This document shows, one piece after another, positions 19,842 to 27,429 of a stretch of DNA of 34,956 nt. The stretch is from a virus, in IMG/VR virus record IMGVR_UViG_3300037069_001617, positions 1-34,956 of that record; one strand, given 5' to 3'. The notes below the pieces were generated by a model. It ran no database searches, was not told the origin of the DNA, and was given only the letters and a program-made list of their open reading frames with translations. How positions within the stretch are numbered: position 1 is the first letter of the stretch; each line of letters begins with the position of its first letter. The position numbers and the translations under genes were made by a program.

Positions 19842-20519
19842 CTAATCTCCCTTGTAGAGGCTGTAAAAACGGACGAGGAATTCCTGGCGAGCGCGGCGCG
19901 GATGCCATGGCTCAATCACCAGGTCTTTCCAGAGCTCTGGCAGCGTGCCCCAATCCACCTCGCCAGTGACGTGCTGGAGCTGGTGGTGTTCTGTGGCGAC
20001 GGCGAGATAGTCCTGCTGTTTCACGTCCGGGTGCATTTGATCGGACAGCCCGTAGCGGCGGCGCACGGCCACCTCCAGCGGGTGCTCCAGCAGCTTCCAG
20101 TCAAAGCCCAGCTTTTTGAGATTCAGCTTGAGGGGCTTGAGCAAGTCCGGGATATAGGCTTCGTGCGCGTCATGCAGGAGACCCTCCAGCCGCAGCTCCG
20201 GCGGGCAATGGTCGCTCACATGACAGCAGTGTTGGGCGACGCTGAAAAACTCCACGTCATCCCGCAGGGCGCCGCCGAAGCGACACACCCGGCTGAGCTG
20301 CTGGGCAATGTCGTAAATACGGATGTCCTCCGGCCGCACGTCCAGCACCCAGAAGGGCTTTCCGCTGGCGGTGCTCTGGTTGTGGCCGCGGCCGTGGTCG
20401 GTGCCGGCCATCTTGCCGGTGTCCCAATGGGCCATGGATCGGTTATAGTCCGCGTCATCGCGCGCCATGGTGACGCCCAAAGGGCCAAACGCGCTGGGAA
20501 TGAGTTTTCCTTTTCCCAT
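19842..20519 (-). CDS. HD-domain deoxynucleotide phosphohydrolase, YfbR/DatZ-like (225 aa)
   Basis: Residues ~55-220 form an HD-domain fold: VRPEDIRIYDIAQQLSRVCRFGG, SVAQHCCHV (H97), LLHDAHEAYIPDLLKPLK (H116, D117) and a distal Asp 170 (KQQDYLAVATEHH) complete the H-HD-D metal site. The pattern RFGG...SVAQH...LLHDA.EAYI.D is that of YfbR-like 5'-deoxynucleotidases and of the phage dATPase DatZ. It could remove dATP or salvage dNMPs. ATG 20519 is coupled (TGATG) to the sulfotransferase. The gene and its MazZ-like neighbour form a nucleotide-pool pair. Confidence 0.78.
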   Translation of the reverse strand: MGKGKLIPSAFGPLGVTMARDDADYNRSMAHWDTGKMAGTDHGRGHNQSTASGKPFWVLDVRPEDIRIYDIAQQLSRVCRFGGALRDDVEFFSVAQHCCHVSDHCPPELRLEGLLHDAHEAYIPDLLKPLKLNLKKLGFDWKLLEHPLEVAVRRRYGLSDQMHPDVKQQDYLAVATEHHQLQHVTGEVDWGTLPELWKDLVIEPWHPRRARQEFLVRFYSLYKGD

Positions 20520-21124
20520 CAGACGCACTCCAGGTTCATTTCCAATTCCCAGAGCATGTGAGCCTCCAGGTGCTTGGATATGTTTTTGGTGAGCTCCGGC
20601 ATGGCCAGCCGGTGCGTGGTCTTGTTCAGGTGCGTGGCCGGGATGCCGAGGTGCTGCATCCAGTTCGCCAGGTCCGCGAAAGGCAGTATCTCGGTGCCCA
20701 AGTCCGGGCGGAGATAGTGCCACTGGCTCTTGGTGGTCTCGGGCATGTAGTGGCGCTGATACAGGCCCGGGTGGCCGGTCATGGCCGGCAGAAACAGCTC
20801 CTCGTTATGAAGCAGCCAGGTCTCAAAGGTCTTGCCCTGGACGCTTTCCAGCAGCGTCATAACCTGGCCCTGCGCCCACGTCGCGCTTTTCTCTGGGTCA
20901 AGCTGGCAGAGGAATTTATAGAGGCTCCACATGCGCGCCAGGGGATGGCGGACGAAGCCAAATACCTTGAAGGCTTCAAAGCCCGGCGGGATGGCGTCGC
21001 GTTCTGCGTGCCGATACAGCAGGATGCTGAGCGGGCAGACGTCGCGGATAGCGTAGTGAAGGGTGGTGCTCCCGGTGCGCGGCGGGAAAATGAAAATCGC
21101 GTTGTGCTCTGGAACTATAAGCAT
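20519..21124 (-). CDS. Sulfotransferase-like protein (201 aa)
   Basis: N-terminal AIFIFPPRTGSTTLHYAI (10-26) matches the 5'-phosphosulfate loop and FGFVRHPLARMWSLYKFL (56-71, R59 and S67) the 3'-phosphate site of PAPS-dependent sulfotransferases of the carbohydrate type (Sulfotransfer_2). The protein is short but has the expected LRPDLGTEILPFADLANWM near the end. Substrate unknown: host surface polysaccharide, a phage glycan, or a small molecule. ATG 21124 follows GGGGAGACACC. Unusual cargo in a phage early operon. Confidence 0.65.
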   Translation of the reverse strand: MLIVPEHNAIFIFPPRTGSTTLHYAIRDVCPLSILLYRHAERDAIPPGFEAFKVFGFVRHPLARMWSLYKFLCQLDPEKSATWAQGQVMTLLESVQGKTFETWLLHNEELFLPAMTGHPGLYQRHYMPETTKSQWHYLRPDLGTEILPFADLANWMQHLGIPATHLNKTTHRLAMPELTKNISKHLEAHMLWELEMNLECV

Positions 21125-21141
21125 GGTGTCTCCCCGCGCCC

Positions 21142-21483
21142 CTATTCGCCGTCGGCTTCGGATTGCTTTCGCTCCGCGGCCTCGGCGGCCTGAACGGCCT
21201 CCTCGTATGTGTCCAGCAGAGCGTCAGCCTCCACGCGGTCGGCGGTGTCCATGGCGCGGCGCCGGATAACCTGGCGCATTATCTTGGTGTCGAAGCCCGT
21301 ACCCTTGGCCTCCTCCATGACTTCGCGCTGGTCCGCGCCGAGGGCTTCCTTTTCCTCCTGCAGGCGCTCATAGCGCTGCACGAAGCTGTAGAGCGCCGCG
21401 CGGGCGTTGCCACCAGGGCGCATGTCCTCGGCCGTCTTGGGTTCAACGCTTTGAGTTTTCAGTTTCGGCACGGGGGCCTCCAT
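21142..21483 (-). CDS. GapR-like nucleoid protein (DUF2312)
   Basis: Residues ~25-100 fit DUF2312: ALYSFVQRYERLQEEKEALGADQREVMEEAKGTGFDTKIMRQVIRRRAMD, then EADALLDTYEEAV. GapR of Caulobacter tracks overtwisted DNA, stimulates gyrase and topoisomerase IV and is needed for replication; the family is characteristic of Alphaproteobacteria. A phage copy could support replication-fork progress or replace/compete with host GapR. ATG 21483 is the first ATG; a TTG at 21495 is possible. The start is overlapped by a 56-codon membrane protein gene in another frame. Confidence 0.85.
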   Translation of the reverse strand: MEAPVPKLKTQSVEPKTAEDMRPGGNARAALYSFVQRYERLQEEKEALGADQREVMEEAKGTGFDTKIMRQVIRRRAMDTADRVEADALLDTYEEAVQAAEAAERKQSEADGE

Positions 21484-21613
21484 TTGCGATTTCAAGGACT
21501 GTGACGATCGCGGCGGACAACAGCGCGGCGGCGATCCATGTGTGACCGCTGGTCCCGAAGGCGAGCGCGCCCCCGATTTCCCAAGGCAGACAGCAGAGGG
21601 CGAGCACCAGCAT
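21443..21613 (-). CDS. 56-residue membrane protein
   Basis: ATG 21613 is coupled to the phosphoesterase stop (TGATG) and reads 56 codons to TGA 21443-21445, overlapping gapR by 41 nt. Two hydrophobic stretches, MLVLALCCLPWEIGGALAF and TWIAAALLSAAIVTVLEI, predict two membrane helices with a polar tail. No family recognised. Coupling on the upstream side supports a genuine gene. Confidence 0.55.
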   Translation of the reverse strand: MLVLALCCLPWEIGGALAFGTSGHTWIAAALLSAAIVTVLEIANGGPRAETENSKR

Positions 21614-22845
21614 CAGCCCACCAACGTCAGGGGCTTGATGTCCACGACGCCACGCTTTGCGTGGTGATAGAGGAGGAACTGCTGAGGCGGGCTGGGCCGC
21701 ATCCGGTACTGCTTGGCGTACTCGGAATAGCCGGGCAGGCAGCCGTTGGAGAGCACCCAGCCCATGTAGCCGGGGGTGTGGAAATGGCCATGATCCACGC
21801 GGTCAATCTTGAACCCGAGGGCCATCTGTTCCGCGATCACCTTTTGAGCGCCGCGCATGATGGTGGCCATGGGACCGATGAAGCCCTGCCCGCCGGAGCT
21901 GCCCATACGGTCGCCGTGCGTCAGGAGAATGTTCATGTCGTAGATCGGAAACCGGACGTCAAAGGATTCGCTCGTCTGGAACGTCACCCGCTTGTCGGTG
22001 CGGAAGTGGTGGGCCAGCATGAAGGCGATAAGGGAGTCGTAGCTGTGCGCCTTGGTGCCCTTGGTGCGCGGCTTCATGGTGGTGCGGTCGTGATTGCCGG
22101 CGCCGCCAGGGGTTTTCACCTCCACCTTGCCGAAGGCCTCGGCCAGCTTTTCGATACCGGCCGACTCCTCCTCAAAGACGCACTGCACCGCCTCAATGGG
22201 CGTCATGTCGTCTGTGTCGCGGAGCTCCTCATGGATGCCGCCGCTGATGGTGTCGCCGCCGCGGGCATAGATGATGCCGGGATAAACCCAGCCCTGGCCG
22301 CCGTGGTTGAAGGAAAGATAGATTGTGGTGTCAATCATCCGCCGATAGCGCTGGCGGAAAATCTCGGAGTCGTAGCCGTAGCCCGCCTCGGTCTCCTCGG
22401 CGCGAATGACTTCACCGGCCTGGAAATCGGACGTCAACAAATAGGGCATGTGCTCGCGCTTGCGATCGCTGCGCGGCGTCAGGGTCCACTCGGCGGGATC
22501 AAACGAGGCCTTCGCGCCCCATTCCAAATCCTTGATACGGTCCTCCAGCTCCGCGATGCGCTTGGCAGCGTCCTTGAGCCGGGCCTGCGACATGCTGGCG
22601 GCGCTGGTCGCGCGGTGCAGCTTGACGTCGTGGTCTAGGGTCGGTTCCGGCTGCGGCTTCTGGCCGCCCGTGGCGAGAGGGAATTCCTTGAATAGCTTTG
22701 GATAGCGGCCTTTGCCGGCACTGACGCGGCCAATCAGCGTGTTTCGATTGATACCGGAGGCCGACGCGGCCTTGAAAACGTTGCCTTTGTGCTTGTTGTA
22801 GAGGGCTGCGGTCGCCCGGACTTGGGCGTAAGTGAGCTTGGCCAA
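21613..22845 (-). CDS. Calcineurin-like metallophosphoesterase with N-terminal HTH (410 aa)
   Basis: TTG start preceded by GGGAGACACCA. Residues ~12-42 are a Fis-type helix-turn-helix (YNKHKGNVFKAASASGINRNTLIGRV), ~85-108 a coiled coil, and 134-400 a metallophosphoesterase with all metal motifs: SDFQAGE (D140), GGDTISGG (D198), GNHDR (250-254), LLTHGD (H310) and GHFH (353-356). Homologues are widespread in phages and are thought to act on nucleic acids or nucleotides; the HTH suggests recruitment to DNA. First gene after the minus-strand promoter at 22901. Confidence 0.82.
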   Translation of the reverse strand: MAKLTYAQVRATAALYNKHKGNVFKAASASGINRNTLIGRVSAGKGRYPKLFKEFPLATGGQKPQPEPTLDHDVKLHRATSAASMSQARLKDAAKRIAELEDRIKDLEWGAKASFDPAEWTLTPRSDRKREHMPYLLTSDFQAGEVIRAEETEAGYGYDSEIFRQRYRRMIDTTIYLSFNHGGQGWVYPGIIYARGGDTISGGIHEELRDTDDMTPIEAVQCVFEEESAGIEKLAEAFGKVEVKTPGGAGNHDRTTMKPRTKGTKAHSYDSLIAFMLAHHFRTDKRVTFQTSESFDVRFPIYDMNILLTHGDRMGSSGGQGFIGPMATIMRGAQKVIAEQMALGFKIDRVDHGHFHTPGYMGWVLSNGCLPGYSEYAKQYRMRPSPPQQFLLYHHAKRGVVDIKPLTLVG

Positions 22846-22871
22846 TGGTGTCTCCCGTTGTGATGGGGGAG

Positions 22872-22901
22872 ACGCTATGCTGTGTCACTGTGACGTGTCA
22901 A
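22872..22901 (-). promoter_or_regulatory. Minus-strand promoter with central palindrome
   Basis: Reading the minus strand: TTGACA (22901-22896), 18-nt spacer, TAGCGT (22877-22872). The spacer contains GTCACAGTGAC (22894-22884), an 11-bp palindrome that would place a repressor between -35 and -10. It opens with TTGACACGTCA as does the promoter at 15978. It should drive the phosphoesterase-to-integrase operon. Confidence 0.6.
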
Positions 22902-23122
22902 GCGGCCTTGTGATGCGCCTTGCGCCGGCGGCGGATTGCCCTGATATGCCGACGGCGGCGCCATGCGGTCGCGGTGCGGCTTTCCCATATCTGCAGGGCG
23001 TACCAGCAGAAGGCGCCAAAGGCTGCCAGGGGAGGTAAAAACCCAGCAAAAGCGGCCAAAATCGCCAGAGCGGACACGGTGTCAGCCGCGTGAATCAGTA
23101 CCTTGACGTGAGATTCTTCCAT
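22898..23122 (-). CDS. Holin-like small membrane protein (74 aa)
   Basis: ATG 23122. After MEESHVKVLIHAAD comes a hydrophobic hairpin TVSALAILAAFAGFLPPLAAFGAFCWYALQIWESRT and a strongly basic tail (RRRRHIRAIRRRRKAHHKAA). The motif FLPP.AA....WY.L.IWES.T is common in small podovirus membrane proteins, often annotated as holins because they follow ejection protein genes. Two holin candidates thus exist (see 16034). The stop codon is within the -35 of the next promoter. Confidence 0.55.
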   Translation of the reverse strand: MEESHVKVLIHAADTVSALAILAAFAGFLPPLAAFGAFCWYALQIWESRTATAWRRRRHIRAIRRRRKAHHKAA

Positions 23123-23135
23123 GACACGGTGCGCC

Positions 23136-25043
23136 TTACTGCTGCATTGTGCTGGCCGTGTTCGCTCCAGCACTGGTGCTGAGCGCAACGGCGAGTTTGC
23201 GGATTTGGTCATCCTTCGCGCCGGCACGGCGGAGGAGATTTATCCCCTGTTGTGTCATCTGCGGGTTGAGCAGATAGCGCGCTACCTGCGTCTGCACCGG
23301 CTGGGACAGCTTCGTGAAAGAGGGAATGGCGCGCGAGAGGTGAAACAGCATTCCGCTGGGGCTGTGAGACGCAGCCGCGCCGACAGCTTGCGCCGCCTGC
23401 TTGCCACTGAACCCGTCATCCTCGGGCGACACGCGGCCGCTGATTTCCGACAGGTTTTTAGCGCTCTGGGACTCGGCCGCGGCGGCGCGCTGGACCGGCG
23501 CAAAGCGGCTCTGGCCGATCGCGCTGCGTAGCGTGGCGGTGTCACCGCCGGCGCCTTCGGCCAGGTCTGCAGCCGTGCGCGTCGCGCCAGCATTGGAGGA
23601 GCCCGCGGCGTCGCCAACGCGCGTTGCGATGCCGGCTTGATGGCCGGCCTGGCCCTCGGGCGTGTCCAGTGAAGCGCTAAGGTCCGGGCGGTCGGCCTCA
23701 CCGATGGTCTTGCCGGCGCGGCCGTGTTTGAAGCCCTCAACATAGTGGGAATCGCGCTCGAATTGCTCCAAAGCGTCCTGATAACGTGTATCTGCGGAGG
23801 TGCCCAACGCGGCGATATTGTCCGCCAAATCGCCAAACTGAGACGCGATGTGGGGGTTAAGGCGCGGATTGCTGGGGTTGAGGTAAGCGGTCTGCTGGCC
23901 GCGAATGCTCTTGCGGATACTGTCAATGTCGTTAATCGTCAGGATGTCGCTCTGGCCGTTGTCGCGCACCTCCTGGATGGCGTCGCGCACCCGCTGGGAC
24001 AAGTTCGGATCGGCACGAATTACACTCCGCACGCGCGGATCGCTGAGAAGGCCCACGTCGTTGGTATCCACGCCTACGTTGGTGTCGCGGATCGGGTCCA
24101 TGGCTTGCGTCATGCGGTCTCGCCGCGCGTCGGTGAGCTGTTTCACCTCTTGAGGCGGTCCACCGCTGTTCTGGTCCACGATAGCGCCGAGGGATTGCGG
24201 CCGCTGGCTGCTGGCGGTGTCGGCTGCCTCATTGGCGGCCTGCTGAATGACCGGGTTATTCTGCGCGAGCTGGCGGAGCTCGCCGGTGGACTTCATGCCC
24301 ACCAGCTCCGCCATGGTCGGCACGCGGCCGGTGGCGGCGTTGAAATTGTCATAGGCGCGCTGGAGCACGCCGGGCGTTTCGCCCAGCTTGTCGGCCAGCA
24401 GCATCATGGCCTTGGTGCTGGAGCTCTGCACGCCGCGCACAAGGGCGGTGCCGATCTTGGAGACAGCGGGCGCGACAGCGGCGCCGACAACGGCATTTGT
24501 GGCTATATTTTCCGGGTTCACGTCGCCATTGCGAATCGCGTCATCCGCGGCGGTGTAGGCCCCCGCGCCGGCCGCGCCGGTAGCGGCGGACTTGAGCACA
24601 TTGGTCACGGGGGACCGGGCGACAGGCTGCAGCGCTTCGGTGAGCGCACTGGCGCCAGGGATCAACTTGGCAGCTCGCGCGATGCCTCCAGCGCCCAGCC
24701 CGATGCCTGCGACGTCGCCCACCAGCGCCGAGCCGGGGTTATTGGCACGCAGCTTGGCGTTATTGGCCTGGATGCGGCCGTAAGCCTCCTCAAAGCTGAG
24801 TGGCTTGCCCGTCATAGGGCTGATAGCGGAGGCGAGCCCGGCGCTGGCCTTATCGGCCAGGCCAAAGGTGGCCGTGTCCGCGGCGCTGTGCAGCGCGGTG
24901 AAAAGCATTTGGCCAGCGTCCTGGAGCAGGCTTCCGCCGTCCGTTCCGCCGCCTTGCGGCGGCTGCTGTTGCGGCTGGGCCGGCTGGGCGGAGCTGGGAT
25001 CGAAGCCGTTAAGAGGCTGAGCTGTTGAAGCGTCGAAAGGCAT
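23136..25043 (-). CDS. Ejection / internal virion protein, P22 gp16-like (635 aa)
   Basis: Large Ala/Gly/Gln-rich protein, last of three overlapping ejection genes. Starts with a Pro/Gln-rich flexible stretch (QPAQPQQQPPQGGG), then long Ala-rich helices with GDVAGIGLGAGGIARAAKLIPG and TAATGAAGAGAYTAADDAI that may insert in membranes, and a helical C-terminal half. Such proteins are packaged in the capsid and injected to form a DNA conduit across the host envelope. Named by position, composition and the P22-like context, not by a strong motif. Confidence 0.65.
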   Translation of the reverse strand: MPFDASTAQPLNGFDPSSAQPAQPQQQPPQGGGTDGGSLLQDAGQMLFTALHSAADTATFGLADKASAGLASAISPMTGKPLSFEEAYGRIQANNAKLRANNPGSALVGDVAGIGLGAGGIARAAKLIPGASALTEALQPVARSPVTNVLKSAATGAAGAGAYTAADDAIRNGDVNPENIATNAVVGAAVAPAVSKIGTALVRGVQSSSTKAMMLLADKLGETPGVLQRAYDNFNAATGRVPTMAELVGMKSTGELRQLAQNNPVIQQAANEAADTASSQRPQSLGAIVDQNSGGPPQEVKQLTDARRDRMTQAMDPIRDTNVGVDTNDVGLLSDPRVRSVIRADPNLSQRVRDAIQEVRDNGQSDILTINDIDSIRKSIRGQQTAYLNPSNPRLNPHIASQFGDLADNIAALGTSADTRYQDALEQFERDSHYVEGFKHGRAGKTIGEADRPDLSASLDTPEGQAGHQAGIATRVGDAAGSSNAGATRTAADLAEGAGGDTATLRSAIGQSRFAPVQRAAAAESQSAKNLSEISGRVSPEDDGFSGKQAAQAVGAAASHSPSGMLFHLSRAIPSFTKLSQPVQTQVARYLLNPQMTQQGINLLRRAGAKDDQIRKLAVALSTSAGANTASTMQQ

Positions 25044-26335
25044 TATTTTGCCGGCACAAATTTAGTGCCGTCCCATGTTGCGACGTTACCCTTGGCGTCC
25101 TTGTACTGCTGGCCGGCGACATACTGAGGCGAGGCCACGCGCGCACCGCCGCCGGTGGCCCGGGCCCGCGCAATTTGCGAGTCCAGAGCCGTGATGGTGC
25201 CTTTGTAGGTGTTCTGGACGCGCTGGAGATTGCCGCGGATCATGGCGGGGTCCAGGCCCAAGTCAGTGTTGGCGATCGCGTTTGCCGAGGCGGCGAATTC
25301 CGCCAGATTGGTGCGGCCGAGCGACAGCCCGCCCTCGCGCAGTGAGCGCAAATCGTCCAAGGACAAGTTGCCCTGAATCTGGTGCGCAATGGCGTTGAAC
25401 TGATATTCCGGCGTGCCGGGGATTGCGGCCTTAGCCTTGCGCACGGTGGCGAGGCTGGACATTTGAGGCAGCAAATCCAAGGCCTGCTGTGTCAGGTCCG
25501 GCACCGCGGCGATGCGCTGGCGCGTGAACTGCAGCCCGTCGGCCAGGTTCATTTGGCCTTGGCTGAATTTCAGCATGTTGAGCGCCCCGGTGGCGCCCTT
25601 GCCGCCGGCGGCCTGCAGGTTGGCGGCCTGAATCGCGGTGCTGAGTTTGTTGATTGTGCCCGTCGGGTCCGCGACAAGCTGGGCGCGGAGACCCTGCAGG
25701 TGGTCGGGCGTAACGCCCTCGTACTGCGCAATGAGCGGCGCCACCTTGTCGAAGGCTGCGCCAATGTCGCCGTTATTGGCGGCCGTGTCGGACAGGCCGG
25801 CCAGCAAGCCCATGGCGGTGGTGCGCTGCTGGGCAGCCTGCGCCGTGTTCAGCGTGAAATTGGACTGTGCCGTTTCCGCCTTGGTGTGCGCGGTCTCTGC
25901 GCCGGTCAAGCCGGTCTGCGCGCGGGTAAGCCCGGTCTGGGCGGTCTGTTGCGTCAGCTCGCCAGGCAGGAGTGCGTTGGTGCGGTTGGTATTGGCCTTT
26001 GTCTGGGCCGTGGTGGCTTCGGTGTTCGCGTTGGCGTCGGACAAGGCTGTGAGTTTAAACGGATCGGCCAGCGCGTTGAATTTGTTGCTTTCCGTCTTGC
26101 CAGCATTTTCCAGGTCAGTGCCGGCGAGCGTGGATTGTGCCTGTTTTACCGCGATCGGGTTGGTCTGTTCGCGCTGGGTGAATTCCTGGTCTTTCAGCGC
26201 GGTGTCGGGATCGCCGGCCAGGGCCACGCCATAGGTATTCGACAGCGCGTTGTAGGCGGCTGTTTTGCGCTCGTCATTGGTAAGGCCCCGCTCAAACTCG
26301 GCGCCCTGATTCAGGGAATTGGTGATGTCAACCAT
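25043..26335 (-). CDS. Ejection / DNA transfer protein, P22 gp20-like (430 aa)
   Basis: Stop and next start share bases at 25043 (single-base overlap). Gln/Thr/Ala-rich; residues ~110-170 contain a run of short repeats (QTGLTRAQTGLTGAETAHTKAETAQ) forming a long amphipathic helix, as in gp20-type transfer proteins. C-terminal half is helical and ends with a small beta motif (QYKDAKGNVATWDGTKFVPA), like a carbohydrate- or peptidoglycan-binding tag. Function inferred from position between gp7- and gp16-like genes. Confidence 0.65.
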   Translation of the reverse strand: MVDITNSLNQGAEFERGLTNDERKTAAYNALSNTYGVALAGDPDTALKDQEFTQREQTNPIAVKQAQSTLAGTDLENAGKTESNKFNALADPFKLTALSDANANTEATTAQTKANTNRTNALLPGELTQQTAQTGLTRAQTGLTGAETAHTKAETAQSNFTLNTAQAAQQRTTAMGLLAGLSDTAANNGDIGAAFDKVAPLIAQYEGVTPDHLQGLRAQLVADPTGTINKLSTAIQAANLQAAGGKGATGALNMLKFSQGQMNLADGLQFTRQRIAAVPDLTQQALDLLPQMSSLATVRKAKAAIPGTPEYQFNAIAHQIQGNLSLDDLRSLREGGLSLGRTNLAEFAASANAIANTDLGLDPAMIRGNLQRVQNTYKGTITALDSQIARARATGGGARVASPQYVAGQQYKDAKGNVATWDGTKFVPAK

Positions 26336-26338
26336 GGC

Positions 26339-27016
26339 TTAGGACCAATTAAATGCGGGGCCGGAGGTCTGTCCGACGGGGGCTGCAGGCTTCGGCGCGA
26401 AGAAGTTATTTGCAGCGCCGGCGGCGATACCTGCCGCGCCCGCGATCGCGCCGCCCATAGTATTGGCGCCGTTCTGTGCTGCTGTGCCCGCTGCCACGCC
26501 GCCCGAGCTGCCGGCGCCGGCCGCCGCGGATACCGCGTTTTGCCCCTGCGTCGCGCTGTTGGAGGCCTGCGTGTTCAGGCCGCTGAGCTGGCCAAGGTAA
26601 TTGTTGAAATAGCTGGCGCCAAGGCCCTGGCCAAAGGACGTGAGCGCCTTGGCGGTGCTGCCGCTATTCAGGATGCCTCGCGCGGCGGCGGAGCCGGTGA
26701 TGGCCCGCTGTCCCTGGTCCATCTGGAAATTGTAGCCGGTGCTGCCCAGATAGTTGTTGAAGGCAGTTTTAGCGGCGGCTGGATCGCCACCAACGCCCAA
26801 CAGGTCGGCTTGGGTGCCCTGGAGGCGCTGGGAAGTGTTGGAGCCGGCCACGCCGTTGGCCGCGGCTGTGTTCGTGTAACCAGAGCCAGCGCCCGACGTC
26901 AGATAGTTGTAGCCGGTGAGGTCTAGTTTCTGGGCTGCACCCGCGCCAGATTGCGCCGAGGAGCCGCCAAACAGGCTTCCCGCTATACCAATCGCCGGTC
27001 CAATGAGTGATGCCAC
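26339..27016 (-). CDS. Ejection / DNA transfer protein, P22 gp7-like (225 aa)
   Basis: Gly/Ala/Ser-rich with two hydrophobic ends (LIGPAIGIAGSLFGG and AGAAGIAAGAANNFF). The central segment GYNFQMDQGQRAITGSAAARGILNSGSTAKALTSFGQGLGASYFNNYLGQLSGL is characteristic of the P22 gp7-type DNA transfer proteins. It should be ejected with the DNA and contribute to the trans-periplasmic channel. Its start overlaps the 3' end of the GNAT-like gene by 34 nt. Confidence 0.75.
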   Translation of the reverse strand: MASLIGPAIGIAGSLFGGSSAQSGAGAAQKLDLTGYNYLTSGAGSGYTNTAAANGVAGSNTSQRLQGTQADLLGVGGDPAAAKTAFNNYLGSTGYNFQMDQGQRAITGSAAARGILNSGSTAKALTSFGQGLGASYFNNYLGQLSGLNTQASNSATQGQNAVSAAAGAGSSGGVAAGTAAQNGANTMGGAIAGAAGIAAGAANNFFAPKPAAPVGQTSGPAFNWS

Positions 27017-27429
27017 GACGCGCGCTCCAGCCTGTATTTGATGCAGGACCGTCCCGCCGTGTCGGTCGCTTCTCCGACAGGAACGAGACCGAGGGCGCGG
27101 TTAAAGGCGCGGGCGCCGAGGTTGGCGCGTGGGGTCACACCGTTAATAGCCGAAGCACAGTGCGTTGTAAAGAGCTCCTTGATAGCACGCCGCGCCAGCT
27201 TCATGGCGTCACGCCGCGCCAGCGTGTCGGTGAACAGGTAATGGCCCTCATAGATGCCGTCACCCAGATAGTTGAACATCAGCACGCCATGCTCGTCCCC
27301 GAAAATGAGCGTGTTGGGCTTGGCGGAGAGGGAGCTTAAATCCACCCCCGTATAGCCCGGCGCGATTCCGCAAATCACTTCGGGTTGATTTGCGACGTAG
27401 TTTAAAAGTTCTGAACGGCTATGCAGCAT
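26983..27429 (-). CDS. GNAT-fold protein, T7 gp13-like virion/assembly protein (148 aa)
   Basis: ATG 27429 follows AAGGAACTGGGCAA. The sequence GVLMFNYLGDGIYEGHYLFTDTLARRDAMKLARRAIKELFTTH, then INGVTPRANLGARAFNRALGLVPVGEATD has the strand-helix-strand layout and N-x-x-A/aromatic-helix end of GNAT acetyltransferases. Podoviruses such as T7 carry a GNAT-like gene (gp13) next to internal virion protein genes. An acetyltransferase activity is not proven; the acetyl-CoA loop is not clear. Confidence 0.65.
   Translation of the reverse strand: MLHSRSELLNYVANQPEVICGIAPGYTGVDLSSLSAKPNTLIFGDEHGVLMFNYLGDGIYEGHYLFTDTLARRDAMKLARRAIKELFTTHCASAINGVTPRANLGARAFNRALGLVPVGEATDTAGRSCIKYRLERASWHHSLDRRLV

Noticed and set aside
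21538-22638. 366-codon plus-strand frame opposite the phosphoesterase
   Set aside because: The minus-strand protein has all metallophosphoesterase motifs; the plus frame has no motif and no neighbours on its strand.
23724-25028. 434-codon plus-strand frame opposite the gp16-like gene
   Set aside because: Shadow of a long minus-strand gene in GC-rich DNA.
25382-26926. 514-codon plus-strand frame opposite the gp20- and gp7-like genes
   Set aside because: It crosses two coupled virion genes on the other strand and its composition (Gly/Arg/Val repeats) is that of an antisense frame.
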